Part shown: piece after piece, positions 43,110-54,247 of the stretch
Numbering within the stretch: the stretch's first letter is position 1
Layout: the number at the start of each line of letters is the position of its first letter
NCBI GenBank assembly: GCA_032433595.1
Contig: JASWJB010000098.1
Location: 1 to 64,000, forward strand
Length of the DNA stretch: 64,000 nt
Source: Conoideocrella luteorostrata
Lineage: Eukaryota > Ascomycota > Sordariomycetes > Hypocreales > Clavicipitaceae
Direction of reading: 5' to 3'
Notes under the pieces: model-generated
Databases searched by the model: none
Told to the model about the DNA's origin: nothing
What the model saw: the letters and a program-made list of their open reading frames with translations, nothing else
Position numbers and translations under genes: made by a program

Positions 43110-45122
43110 ATGCGTTTAATTCTCTCCTTCCTGCTACCCCTCGTGGTAGCATCGCAATTACGTGATAAATTATCTTCTAATATTGACACTTGGATTATTA
43201 AAGATAAATTTATTATTACAATGAAATCAGATAATAAGATGCAGCTAGACAAGGCTATTTCTTTTGTTGCTGCTAAGCCGACTTTTATATATAATTTACA
43301 TCCTTATAGTTTCGCTGCACTGCTCACTAAAAAAGAAAAAGAAATACTAAAGAAGACTTATAATGTAAGCTTTATGTATCTCAAGAACGTATTTAACTAC
43401 GTACTGAACTAAAATACCCAGGTTCAAAGAATTATCCCGGATAGAGGGTTTCGAGGCGTAAAGATTCAGGAGTCAATTCAGTCAGACTGCGAGGATAATT
43501 TGGGCCGAAGAACTAATAAGCATGATAGAAGGTTTACTGAAAAGTTCACTCGGGGGAAATCCAAAAACAAAAAGTCTTGCAAATTTTCATGGAAAAAATT
43601 CAGATTTGGCAAGAAAAAGCCTAAGAAGCCAAAGCCTGAGAACAATGACCCGCCGTATAGCAAGCAACAGTCTAACAAGAAGCCGCCTAGCGAGCAAAAA
43701 CCTGACAATCAACAGCCTGGCGAGCAGCGGCCTGGCAAGCAACAGCCTGGCAAGCAACAGCCTGGCAAGCAACAGCCTGGCAATCAACAGTCTGGCGAGC
43801 AACAGCCTGGCGAGCAGCGGCCTGGCATTCAAAAACCAGGTTATCTTGCAACAGACATGATAACACAGCAGAACGCTCCTTGGAACCTTGCTAGGATCTC
43901 TAGCCTCAGGAATCTTCAGACCTCCTATGCATACCATAAGAGCGCCGGCACTGGGGCATGTGTCTACGTTCTTAGCACAGGAGTAGATTTTAATCATCCA
44001 GTAGGTTTTCTCCTTACGTATTATACTGCACAAGGCACTAATAAGCGAAAAAGGAATTTGAAGGCCGAGCGGCAAGCATAGAAAACTTGTCTTCCGATGA
44101 TAACGACTTTGACTATAATGGTCTAGGCACTGCTATTGCGGGAATTATTGGTTCTGCGAAATATGGAGTCGCCAAAAATACAACTATTTTTAGTGTGAAG
44201 ATATTCAATCGCCAGAATAAATCTACGGTGTAAGTGAATATTTGTTCATGTAGTTGCGTTGTGTTTCCCTTCTCTTAGGCTAATATTTGAGCATCACTAA
44301 TTCCCCCACTTTTGCTAACCTCTTATAAGGTCGAGAGTAATTGCGGGAATAAACCTAATTAAGAAGGATGTCCCCTCTCGTTATTGTCCCAAAGGTGTTG
44401 TCGTAGTTTTGAATTCTGTATTATTAAACAACGTTGATACCGTGGCGGCTGTTAACGAAATTGTTGATGCGGGCTTCTTTGTGCCAGTCAGTGCTCCGAG
44501 TGGCTCTTTGGATCCGCGGTTCCCGATAAACTCAAAGGGGCTTTGTTTCGTGAGAGCAATAGATAGGAGGAATTGGTCAGGACCTATTGCTCCAGGTACT
44601 CGGATTGATCTCTTCGCCCCTGGCGGCAGCGAGGTTGAAACTGTCTCACCTGGGGGCGGTAGCGCTATGGCTAAAGGCGATGAGATAGCTACTGCGCATG
44701 TTGCTGGGCTGGCAGCATATTTTCTTGGACTGGGCGACAATACCCATGGCCTTTGTGAGAGAATGAAACGGCGAGGTTTACGAGGTGCCGTAAGACCGCA
44801 TTACAGAGCAGGGTTGCCGGGGCCAAGGTGGCAGAGGCGGTTGCGGCCGGGTCCAGCCCTACTTAATAATAGATTCCCCGGAACCATCGGTGGCTTCGAT
44901 GACTTCGGCCGCTACGACGGCTTCGATGGCTACAACGGCTTCGATGGTTACGACGGCTACGACGGCTTTGATGGCTACGATGGCTACGATGGCTACGATG
45001 GCTTCGGCACCTCCAACGACTTCGGCACTTCCAACGACTTTGGCACTTCCAACGACTTCGGCACCTCCAACGACTTCGGCACTTCCAACGACTTCGGTAC
45101 CTCCAACGGCTCCGGCATGTAG
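43110..45122 (+). CDS. Secreted subtilase-fold protein lacking all catalytic residues
   Basis: An S8 (proteinase-K-like) fold protein, probably a pseudoenzyme. Exons are 43110-43364, 43422-44000, 44054-44229 and 44330-45122 (introns of phase 0, 0, 2), giving an unbroken 600 residues. Order: signal peptide (about 1-15), an I9-like propeptide (about 25-85), a Lys-rich basic stretch, nine PG-rich pentapeptides, the subtilase core (about 235-470), and a C-terminal YDG/FDG array plus six FGTSND repeats. The Asp position is Ser270 (YVLSTGVD), His is Leu302 (NGLGTAIAG), Ser is Glu455 (GDEIATAHVAG) and the oxyanion Asn is Ser394. AHVAGLAAYFLGLG and KYGVAKNTTIF still mark the fold. The paralogue at 51680-53240 keeps the triad. 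It could be a binding decoy or inhibitor, or a gene just starting to decay. Confidence 0.72.
43707..43841 (+). repeat. 15-bp coding repeat, 9 units (KQQPG)
   Basis: Nine consecutive in-frame pentapeptide units of the types NQQPG, EQRPG, KQQPG and IQKPG, between the propeptide and the core of the subtilase-like protein. Confidence 0.85.
45003..45110 (+). repeat. 18-bp coding repeat, 6 units (FGTSND)
   Basis: Six 18-nt units encoding FGTSND at the C-terminus of the subtilase-like protein. A less regular array of TAYGAYGGC-type codons (YDG/FDG) precedes it from about 44895. Confidence 0.9.
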
Positions 45123-46279
45123 TCATATATAGCAGGGTCTTTTGTAGGCCTTGCCCCTAGCTCTAGTTTATAGCTAATAGTCACGCTATGAGTCCGTCCT
45201 TTGCCAAACCACCATTTGAGATGATTCTTATCAGCAAAACACAAAGTGTACCGCCGAGTCGTCAGATTTGGTCTTCTCTTCAGACATTTAGCAGTATACC
45301 CCTGACCATAGAACTTTTCTTCATGCTTCAAAAACTTCCAGATTTGCTACTTTTACTACATCACTTATTCACCGCCACTAGATAGTACCAATTCAATGTG
45401 GTTGTGGCTTGAGACCAGAAACCCGAATAGAAACATACGCGTTATGCCTTATAGTTCGAAGGCGTCTTGTGCTTATCTGGTGGGTGGCTCTGAGCTTGGG
45501 AGAGTGACTGCTGAGACGGGTGGCTTGCTATGTGCTATTGCTCGCCACTAGCCCACTCAATCTTCAATTTTCATTGGCTATTTACACCAGCCTCAACACC
45601 AGACTTATGACGACTGGCCTATTAGATCCGGGATGAGAACTTTTTGCCTCAGACCTGGAGATGACAGCTGCTTGTTAAAATTTGCATTGAGATATTTTGT
45701 CGACCATACGGGCACACCCACAACATACATACGCTGGCGTCTGACACATAACCAGCAATGCAACTTCAATTCAGTAATAGAACGAACTAGAGACCCGAAT
45801 CAGTTCGCAGCGATCTGGTATATAAAAAGATCAAATGGTTCGACTACCCAATTCGGAGCTATCGGGCATTAGCACACTGTAATGAAGCAATTTGAGCACA
45901 ATAGGCACATGAGCAAGGCTCTAAACAAAATACGCTCTTTAAGTGCGAAGAAAACTTGTTAATCTAGTTGAGCGGTTGGGCTAAGACCGGTCTTATGGCT
46001 AATATGTTGGACTCGACTAAATTAGTCAAGTTCAAATCTCGCGTGGGAGCAGCAAAGAGGCTCTTTTCTGCCCACACAATATCCAATTTTGTCGACACTG
46101 AAGTGAGGAAATTATCCAAAGAGCGGTCATAATGCGCGACTTGTGATATTACTTCTTGTATATGTCGCTGTCACTAAAAGGTGAAGAAAGGGTGTTAGTG
46201 ATGTAATCAGAGTGATGTGTTACACTTAGCCTCTTTATAATCGTAAATCTGCAAGGGTAGAAAGAGAAGGGGTGGGAAC
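45123..46279. other. Intergenic, 1.2 kb
   Basis: At 45963-46066 there is a tRNA-like relic: an A-box-like GTTGAGCGGTTGGGCTAAG and a B-box-like AGTTCAAATCT, but the T stem does not pair. No gene supported. Confidence 0.4.
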
Positions 46280-48040
46280 TTACAATTCCTCATTGAACCG
46301 TTCCCGATCCTGCGCATTGCTGTTGACCCATACGCTCACACTGCACTGGCCACAGGTGAAGTCACCAAAGCCATCTCCGCCAATGACAACCTCTCCGTCT
46401 GACCAACCCATGATATCGGTCCACTTCTCACCCTGGTGCATTTCACCCACATGCATCCTCTTTGTACCAGGACCGGCATTGCTGAGCACGACGGCCATGC
46501 CATTGCGGCGATCGTGTGTGCCGTAGCGCACCCATCCAATGCAAGTCTCGTAGTCAAAGTAGTCAGCCTGGCGTCCATAAGCATATAGCTTGCGAGCTAG
46601 AATCAGCTGTGGAAGTTTGCCATTGCATGAAGGTGGGAATTCGTGTTCGCCTTTGATACCGTAAAGGTCCCCGTACCAAACGCATGGGTATCCTTGGTCG
46701 CGGAGAAGAATCAACGAGTATGCCAGCGGCTTGAACCAGTCTGAGATTGGTACCTCCAAGGCTTGATAGGGCTGCGTATCGTGATTCATGACAAGAGTCT
46801 ATGACGCTGTTAGTACTCGGTCACTTGGAGACTCTGTCAATGATATACGAATTCATGAGGTTGGCAACTTACTACGGCATTGACAGGACGACACTGAACA
46901 AGCGTCCCGTCAAACACTTTTCGAATATCCGCCCCATTCCCTTGACTAATGGTGCTCAGGTTGTGAACTAAAGGGACGTCGAAGAGTGAGAATCTATGTT
47001 CCATCCGATCCAAGTAGGCATGCATGTCGTCCAGGCTATCCTTCCAAAATTCGCCAACAAAAAACCAGCCTTTACCGTACTTGTCGTCCATTTGCTTCAC
47101 AAACTTTTGCAAAAAGTCTTCACTAAAGTGCTTGATGGCATCGAATCGAACACCCTTCAAGGGAATCGTCTTGGCTAACCAGTCTCCCCATGCGAGGACA
47201 TCTGCTTCAACCTCAGGATGCGAGTAGTCTAGGTCGGATCCCATGAGGTAATCACTTGTCATTTCATTAGAAAAAGACGGGTAAGCCAGCGAATTGCTAA
47301 CCAAAACTCACTAATTACCCTTCTCATCATCAACATCTGGCACATCCGCCCAGCCTTCGGACTTGTCTCCGAGAATGTTGTAGATGGCTTTTTTGTCATT
47401 GGCAGCATTGAAGTCGACTCCGCTAAAGTGATACCAGTGATATTTTTGGTTGCTGTACTTGTCAACTCGGCCGCGGAAGTCGTATCCGACCCATGCTTGA
47501 ATCTCGTACGGTTCACTGACCCGTTTTGTCCTGTCATCGGGATCAACCTCCACAGCCTGGCATTTCTCCTTGTGGTCTGCTGCAAACCGGTGATTCAACA
47601 CAGCATCCCAATAGATGCCAACGCCGGTTTGTTTGGCAGTATTGCACATTTCTAAGAGCTCTTCTTTGGTGCCCCATTTTGTAGCGACGGTGCCTTTCTG
47701 ATCAAATTCGCCGAGATCATAACTGCACAAAGTTAGCTGCAGACGAGATCATAAGGGCTTCTCAGCATGATCGTTAACAAACAGGTCATAGATATCGTAG
47801 CCGTTTCCATCCTTGCCAGAGCCCTTGCATCTAATCCAGGTGTCAGCATACAAAAGCCGACAGATTGGACATTCTTGCTGAGGGTTACCCAGGTGGAATC
47901 CAAATATTGTCGACACCCCAGTTTTTGAGCTGAGGTATTTGTTCCTTCAGGCGCTTCCAGTGCTTTTGATCAGCAGGGACATACCACTCAAAGCCCTGCA
48001 TCATGGTCATGTTTTCCGGTGTTGGCTCTTCTTGCGCCAT
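46280..48040 (-). CDS. Cytosolic alpha-amylase (GH13)
   Basis: Hydrolyses internal alpha-1,4-glucosidic bonds of starch or glycogen, as in the GH13 subfamily-5 type intracellular fungal amylases. Five exons: 48040-47889, 47830-47783, 47722-47312, 47254-46873 and 46798-46280, all GT-AG with matching phases, giving 503 residues. No signal peptide. GFEWYVP opens the barrel. The nucleophile is Asp241 in GVRFDAIKH, the acid/base is Glu271 in FVGEFW, and the third acidic residue is Asp338 in MNHDTQP. DAVLNHRF is conserved region I. The C-terminal part is the usual beta domain. The frame is intact throughout. It probably works in glycogen or cell-wall alpha-glucan turnover. Confidence 0.92.
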
Positions 48041-48373
48041 CTTGCTTGGTATGCAGCGGGAAGCCTGCTGCTGTCACTTGAAGTCTGGGAGTCTAAAGAA
48101 AGAGCGATGGCTCAAATGGAAGCCGGCTGAGTTTCCACGTCCAGGTCCCTCCTTTTGAGGGGGTTGAGTGAATTTCAGTGAGCCTTACATCGAGTTCACG
48201 TTCGCTGCCTTGGTTAGACCCCTGTCAAATAGTGTCGCCAGTGGGTACGTGTGTTCTTGTCAGGTGGCATGATTGGCTTGAACTCTATTGAGTGTGTCTG
48301 GCCCGCGCGTTTGTTGGGGGCAATGCCCGCTGTGATGCGTATAGCACGAGCACTGACGACTGGGTGGAAGAAG

Positions 48374-48524
48374 CAAGCGGGGGACAGTTTAACCATCGAG
48401 GTGGCATTAACTCCGCAAGAGATAATGCCTCAGCGACCAACAAAAAAAAGTGGTGGGCGTTCGAATTGAAAGGGTCAATTGGACAATGTGGACGAAATGG
48501 CTCAGTTAAACTGTCCCCCGCATG
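48374..48524 (+). mobile_element. MITE-like element, internally deleted copy with TSD
   Basis: A 151-bp copy of the family at 11612 and 26598. It keeps both ends (CAAGCGGGGGACAG and CTGTCCCCCGCATG) but has lost the AT-rich core and a few bases inside the left TIR. Perfect 5-bp duplication AGAAG (48369-48373 and 48525-48529). Confidence 0.87.
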
Positions 48525-48868
48525 AGAAGCTGAGAGTGCAATTGGCAAGTCTAGTGTATCGTGCGACCCAGGGCATGCACATGATTGCAATGCACCTGGA
48601 TGTACGGTACGTGCCGAATATGCATCGAAGTTCTCCCGACATTTAATGCCACCCCGCGCCCCTCAGCCTCCGTCGGCCAAAACGTCAGCAAATAAATATC
48701 AATTAGCTGTCTTGGCGCAGCTCACTGGGTACCACATGCACATACTGAGTACTCCGTACAACACACGAGCTAGCCATTTCAATGCGGCTCAAGATACGGA
48801 GTACGCCGTAACGACTCCTCAGATCGAAACTCGGCTTTAATTGGCATCATTGGGGCGATCCACATTGC

Positions 48869-48924
48869 AGCTTGGAGCTTGGAGCTTGCTCCTTGGAGGC
48901 TGGAGCTTTGGAGCTTGGAGATGC
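48869..48924. repeat. Degenerate GCTTGGA heptamer array
   Basis: About eight imperfect 7-8-bp units (CTTGGAG, CTGGAGC). It lies about 310 bp upstream of the mitochondrial-type gene. Confidence 0.7.
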
Positions 48925-49085
48925 ATAGAGCAGCTATGTCGCCGCTGACGTCACATGTCGGAGCATCAGTCCCGGTCTCCGCTGCAACCCGTTCGCGTTT
49001 GCTAGCTCCAAATGCCGTCATCACTTTGCATCGAATTATGCATCTGTACCAAGTTGCTAGTTTCGGGCTTGCTTCGAGCTTGCAC

Positions 49086-49093
49086 TTTATATA
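49086..49093 (+). promoter_or_regulatory. TATA-like box
   Basis: TTTATATA 146 bp before ATG 49239, in a suitable place for the core promoter of the mitochondrial-type gene. Confidence 0.4.
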
Positions 49094-49238
49094 GCCGTCT
49101 GCCATATTGAGTAACGTACTTATCATTCGCATCATCACAGCTCCCCTAATCGTCAATTGACCTCAAACTTTGTCGCCAATTGAGCCTACACCATTCAATC
49201 ATCGATTTCATCCTATTCTCTTTTCACAATCCGTCACA

Positions 49239-50471
49239 ATGATCTCGTCAAGACAGTTCAGCAGCCGGCTGGTCGCAGCCCGCCCAGCACCCCGCGTTGC
49301 CGCTCGTCGCGTGCCTCGCCGTCAACCATGTCGTTACCAATCCACCACACCATCAAGCTCGAGCGGAGGCGGCGCCGGCACTTCGAGTTTTGCGATCGGT
49401 GTCGCCGGAGGTGCAGTTGGCGCAGCCCTGATGTACGGGGTGTACTCTTTCACTCCAGCTGGCCGGACCGCCTCCAAGCTCAACAAGGCTGCCGTTGAGG
49501 CAACCAAAACATACCAAGCCGCGGCCCAGAAGCTGCAAGAGAGCACCCCCGACGCAGACCAGGCAGTGAACTCGATCAAGCAATTTGCATACTCGTACGC
49601 TGCGTGGGTCCCTGGTGGCAAGGGCTACGTCGATGCCGCTTTCAAGGACTGGGAAACCGTCCGAGAGAACCACAAAGAAGATACCGACAAAATCGTTAAC
49701 GACGCGTACAAACAGCTCAAAGAAGTCTCCAGGTCTGGACTAAGCTTAGAGACCCTCTCCAGAGTCTATGAAGTCTTGGCCGATGTATCCAAGAAAATTG
49801 CGAATCTCTCCGGGGAGGCTATTTCCGAAATCCTGGACAACCACCCCGAGGCCAAAGAAAAATTTGGAGGCAGTGTTGAGAAGCTCCAGTCCATGGCAAA
49901 TAATTACGGCCCCGACGCCAAGAAACAAGTTGATGAGACATGGAGCCAGGTCAAAGACGTTCTTGCCGGAGGGTTCTCCGCCGCAAACCTGGACAAGGCA
50001 CGCAAATTGATCGACGACAAGGTCCAGCAGGTCAGCGATCTTGGCGACGATGCGTGGAAGAAAGGTTTGGAGGCAGCAAAGCCGTATCTGGACAAGAATC
50101 CCAAGGTCAAGGAACTCATTGAGAAGAATACCGACTCACTCAAGCAGGGCAATTTCATCGAACTGTTCAACAAGGTGCGCTCTGGCGATTTCGAAGACTT
50201 GCAGAAGTATGTCAGGGAAACTGTCGATAAGGCAAAGCCTAAATCTTCCGGGGGTAGCGATAGTCTGGGACTTGACAAGTACTTGAAGATGGTTCCGCAA
50301 GGCAGTGATGTTTTGCAGAAGCTGCAACAGATCGGAGAGGTTGCAGACAAGCACAAAGACGAGGGAGAGAAGCTGTTCAAAGAAACTGTTGAGGAGATTA
50401 AGCGTGTACTGGAAAAACAGTCAGAAAAGGGCAAGGACATTGTCGATAAGGCAAAGAAGGAAGCAAAATAG
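49239..50471 (+). CDS. Predicted mitochondrial membrane protein, helical repeat-rich
   Basis: 410 residues, single exon, starting MISSRQFSSRL. The first 35 residues are Arg/Ser/Ala-rich without acidic residues (a mitochondrial presequence, with a likely cleavage near CRYQST). A Ser/Gly linker follows, then one membrane segment at about 50-70 (FAIGVAGGAVGAALMYGVYSF). The rest is long amphipathic helix with many Lys, Glu and Asp residues and recurring VDKAK-type segments, reminiscent of apolipoprotein-like or LEA-like helices. I do not recognise a named family. It is probably anchored in the inner membrane with the helical part on one side. A well-expressed gene is suggested by its codon use (many C-ending codons). 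Confidence 0.8.
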   Translation: MISSRQFSSRLVAARPAPRVAARRVPRRQPCRYQSTTPSSSSGGGAGTSSFAIGVAGGAVGAALMYGVYSFTPAGRTASKLNKAAVEATKTYQAAAQKLQESTPDADQAVNSIKQFAYSYAAWVPGGKGYVDAAFKDWETVRENHKEDTDKIVNDAYKQLKEVSRSGLSLETLSRVYEVLADVSKKIANLSGEAISEILDNHPEAKEKFGGSVEKLQSMANNYGPDAKKQVDETWSQVKDVLAGGFSAANLDKARKLIDDKVQQVSDLGDDAWKKGLEAAKPYLDKNPKVKELIEKNTDSLKQGNFIELFNKVRSGDFEDLQKYVRETVDKAKPKSSGGSDSLGLDKYLKMVPQGSDVLQKLQQIGEVADKHKDEGEKLFKETVEEIKRVLEKQSEKGKDIVDKAKKEAK

Positions 50472-51679
50472 ATGCAAACTAAATGCACCCTCGTACCAAT
50501 CATGACGCATTATCACAAGATAAAATCGTAGTCAAGGCAATATGCTATTAATTGACGTATTTTGACGTTACTATCTGAAATTGAACAATGTGATTAAATT
50601 TCGGGATGAATGCCCAGCATGGAAGTTTGAAGCCTGGTACCAGATGGTACGATTTACACATGCAGGTTCCGTTTAGGAAGCGCATATTTTACATCTTACT
50701 ATTATTCCCGTTATTGCTTCTACGACTTTCCGTGTTGCTGAAGCCATGACGCAAATACGTGGCAGTCTCAGATGTTGCAAGATTTTCATGGCTTCAGTCC
50801 GCCGCAAACTCCTTGGTCATCTACCTACCGCTAAAGCAATAATTTAAATGCTGTGAGGGTTCCCTACGCGAACCCTATCGAACCGAATTAGATTTCTCGT
50901 TTTTGCTCTGCAACAAATAGCAACGCAATTTTAAATGCACCAAGATGACGTCCAGAGGCGTTATTCAGATTGCCAATGATGCTCTCAAATGGTTTGCAAT
51001 ACCCACAATAGCAGCATGAACAACGGTCACGAAAGCCAAGCCCAAACCGCCGATCTTTCAAACCGTCCACCCCCAGAAACGGTTAAAACTATGCACAGGA
51101 AGCTCAAATAAAACATCTGTGCAGGACAGCTCTACTCTATCCTACACATCATACCTTCCTCCAACACAAAGTCCCAGCTCAACACCCTTAGAATCACCTC
51201 CCACCCACAATTGGGCAGCCTCAAGTGCTAACAACAACGTGCTTCCAGCACGAGAACGATTGATGTGGGTGAACACTTAGCGGTTGTCCCGAATGGATAT
51301 GTTGAGCCCGAAACCTCTCACCTTCTAAATGTCTAGTAGGAAAGCCATCTGGTGGCCCATAGGACTATTCAGCCTCTGTTTCTCGGAAGTCCTATGACCT
51401 TGTATACAATGCGGTCACAGAATTTCCATCGCCATACTAGCGTTGGATAAAGACTACTTGAACAGACTTACGTGCTAGCCACAAGAAAAGTAAAGAGGAA
51501 TGATTACTCCGGCCGTTCATGTAGGCTACGTGAGGTACTCATAGGTTATCCTCTTTTCCAGCATAGTACTATAACATATAGATTGTGTTGTGATTCAGGT
51601 ACAATACATATTCCTATCTGAACAGTCTAGTTGGACTCTGCTTGCAGTATTACTTTACCGTGCCAATTCCAACCGCACA
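50472..51679. other. Intergenic between convergent genes, 1.2 kb
   Basis: No convincing gene or repeat. It separates the mitochondrial-type gene and the subtilase, whose 3' ends face each other. Confidence 0.45.
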
Positions 51680-53240
51680 CTACCTAAAACCATTGTTTAT
51701 CAGACGATTAGGGGTTAGATTCTTGGGATATGGACCCAATTCCAAGATATTACTAGTAGCCTCAGACTTAATAAAGTCGCACAACCCATCCGCGCTCCTC
51801 CCCATCCCCATGAAGTACGCACCAAGGCCAGCTACGTGAGCACCAGCATAAGACACGTCACCACGGTGCGTTTCGGCGCGTCCACCTGGTACGACGCTGC
51901 GAATTCCGGTGCCAGGAGCCAGTACATCAATGCTAGATCCCCAATTGGAAAACTCAGCTATGGCGTCGCCTCTTGTCGTCGCCCCCACGGTACAAGCAAG
52001 AGGCTCAGATGCGGGGGACTTCTTCGCAGCATCTTGGCCACCGTTTCCAGCGGAGACAACGAGAAAGTAGCCTGAATTGACAACTTTTCTAGCTCCTTCA
52101 TTGACAAGTGGCGAGTATGATCCGGTTAGAGGGATATACACGGCTACGCCCTTCGGACACTGCTCGTGACGAGTGGGTGCATCTCCGATGACGAAGTCCA
52201 TTGCATTTATTACTCTGGCCCTAAACAACTGTGGCGTCAGATGACATTTCTTGATGAGTCCTTTGTAGTGCCTCCAAGGGAAACGTAAACATTCACTTAC
52301 TTCGAACCCCCCCCTTCTCTGTTTACAACCTGCATGCCAAGAAGAGTTGTGTTTTTAGCGACACCGTATGTCTTGGAGCCGATAATTCCCGAAACAAAGG
52401 TGCCATGGGATCGATTACCACCATCATTCCAAAAATGCTCTATCATCTCTGCGCGGCCCTTAAATTCCTAAGAAATGGGTTAGAGTGTGTTCCTTTATCA
52501 GTGGAAGCGTAGGGATATTATTACATCAAGTTTATCATCCAGGCCAGAGTCCAAAACGTAGACGCAGGTGCCTGAACCGGCCCTCTCATCATACGTGTAC
52601 CATGTGTGGTTGGCTTTGAGGTTCGAAATCCTGGCTAAGTTCCAAGGTACGTGCTTTTTTTCCGTAATCATGACCCCGGGTTTTGATTTCGGGAAGAGAT
52701 AGTACCAGAGCGCCTTTAATTCTGATCTTTGCCCCTCAGGACCTTCGATGTCCTCTTTTTTTACATACCCTTCTGCTGTTCCTCGTTCGATAATACGTGG
52801 TTCGTACCCTACCAGAGTGTAGTCGAGCTCGTCATCCTGGACGTTGATAGGCTCCTTGGTAGAGGTCGCTTCGTCTACAGGTTGACGAATATATCCATCG
52901 TCCTCGACATCAGCCACCTGCTCGGGTGATTAGCAAATTGTCTTCTCTGTAGATTTTGTGCCTCTGATCGTACGCGAGGGTCACTCTTTAATTTTGTTTT
53001 CTCTTCATCCGTTAGAGGACCCGCAAACCCAGTAAATGCGTGTCTGTAAGTGTAGTCAGGTTTGACACTAATAGACGAAATGATCTGATTCAGAGTGTCA
53101 TTCTGGTCGCTCTTAATCTTGACAACGTATTTAGCCGCCCTCGCTTCGTAATCACGCTGTGCAGTTTCGGGAGTCGTTTGCTTTTGCGATAAACCACCCG
53201 GAACAAGCGGTAGCGCAGCAAGGAAGATCGATAGATGCAT
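51680..53240 (-). CDS. Secreted subtilisin-like serine protease (S8)
   Basis: Proteinase-K-like extracellular endopeptidase, 455 residues. Exons 53240-52974, 52917-52525, 52467-52301 and 52220-51680; introns of phase 0, 0, 2. The last acceptor was set to TTTAG at 52221 because the nearer CAG breaks the frame. It has a signal peptide (about 1-18) and an I9 propeptide (KYVVKIKSD...YTYRHAFTGFAGPL). The catalytic Asp212 lies in YVLDSGLDD, His241 in RSHGTFVSG, the oxyanion Asn335 in SAGNGG and Ser399 in DVSYAGAHVAG. The Ser motif (DVSYAG for GTSMAT) is unusual, so activity is likely but not certain. A 100-residue acidic insert separates propeptide and core. It is a paralogue of the gene at 43110-45122, with the same intron positions and phases. 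Confidence 0.85.
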
Positions 53241-54074
53241 TGTGAAATCGCACCCAGAAACACAGAGGGACAAGGACGAGTTGGAACTTAACAACTATGT
53301 AAAGTAAGATGGCTGCAAGTTGGGAAAGACTTTATAGACAAAGATTGGAAGCATTTTATGTAGAAAATTCTCGTATTTGTTCGGAACAGAAGCTTGCCAA
53401 GCTATAGTAATCAGAAGCAAAGCCCATTAAAATTAGAGTTTGCGGAGTCAATTACTAATGACGTCTGCGTGGTGTTTGATTAAAAGATATCTGCGGGTTT
53501 ATGCGGCGACATGGTTACCAGTCATGCACCCTCAAAGTTTGCTGAAATCGTACGAGAAAGGTGGACACAGACGTCGTATCGTTCATCTAAAAGATCCACG
53601 ATGCCCACTCGAGTTCGGGGTTTAGCCCGTCGGATAATTGGTAAGGGATTATATATAGATAAACCACGGAACGCGGAACGGGCCTTCCAACCTTGAAAAA
53701 AGCCAATATGTATATTGACAACAAGCTTATTGGGGGCTATATAGACTACTGACTCAGATTTTAATCCTACGCCCAATGTAGCTGCTATCATGTAGACCCT
53801 CATGGTAGGGGCAATCAGTATTTAAGCTACATTAGAGGGGATAATGCTGCGGTCTGCACGGATTTTTGCTGAGCCTACGTTGAAGCATTTAAGTAGCGTC
53901 CCCTCCTCGTCGAACGTCGTCTGCCTCGGTGAACGATTGACCAAAGTCGATAACACAGATCTCACGGCCGAGCCCGTTGGTGGTCGAGGAGCAAAAGTCT
54001 AATGGGACCACAATGTAACTCGGCGCATGTGGGTTTTCCGGAGGAGGTCCGACAGTGGCGGTTTTGAGGATGTC
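53241..54074. other. Promoter region and intergenic
   Basis: Contains the TATA box of the subtilase; otherwise only short frames. Confidence 0.4.
53330..53336 (-). promoter_or_regulatory. TATA box of the subtilase gene
   Basis: TATAAAG on the minus strand, 90 bp before ATG 53240, a typical distance for a fungal core promoter. Confidence 0.5.
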
Positions 54075-54247
54075 TGTTGGAACCCCTCGTCAAGCACACA
54101 AGCAATTGTAGACAAGGTGCGCGCTCGGGGGCATTCCTTTTCCTCTTCATCTTCTCTTTTAGATAGTCACGAATGATCTGAATTGTTTTGCACATTGTTT
54201 TGCTTCACCTTCTGGTACCAGCTACCCGAAGCCCTGTGCTTCCTACA
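54075..54247 (+). mobile_element. Solo LTR, Ty1/copia type, internally deleted
   Basis: 173 bp, from TGTTGGAACCCCTCGTCAAG to TGCTTCCTACA. It lacks about 30 bp in the TATA region relative to 40882-41089. Flanks ATGTC and ATGTG match at four of five bases. It lies exactly at the downstream end of the readable kinase pseudogene. Confidence 0.85.

Larger units (their letters stand above)
48041..49238. other. Intergenic with a MITE copy
   Basis: Contains the MITE copy 48374-48524, a CTTGGAG-type heptamer array at 48869-48924 and AGTACTCCGTA motifs near 48748 and 48795. No gene. Confidence 0.5.

Noticed and set aside
43707..43841. CRISPR-like regular repeats
   Set aside because: The repeats are contiguous with no spacers, in frame inside a eukaryotic coding exon, and the organism is a fungus.
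45963..46066. Possible tRNA gene (A-box and B-box-like sequence)
   Set aside because: The T stem and acceptor stem do not pair and no clear anticodon arm forms. At best it is a tRNA-derived relic.
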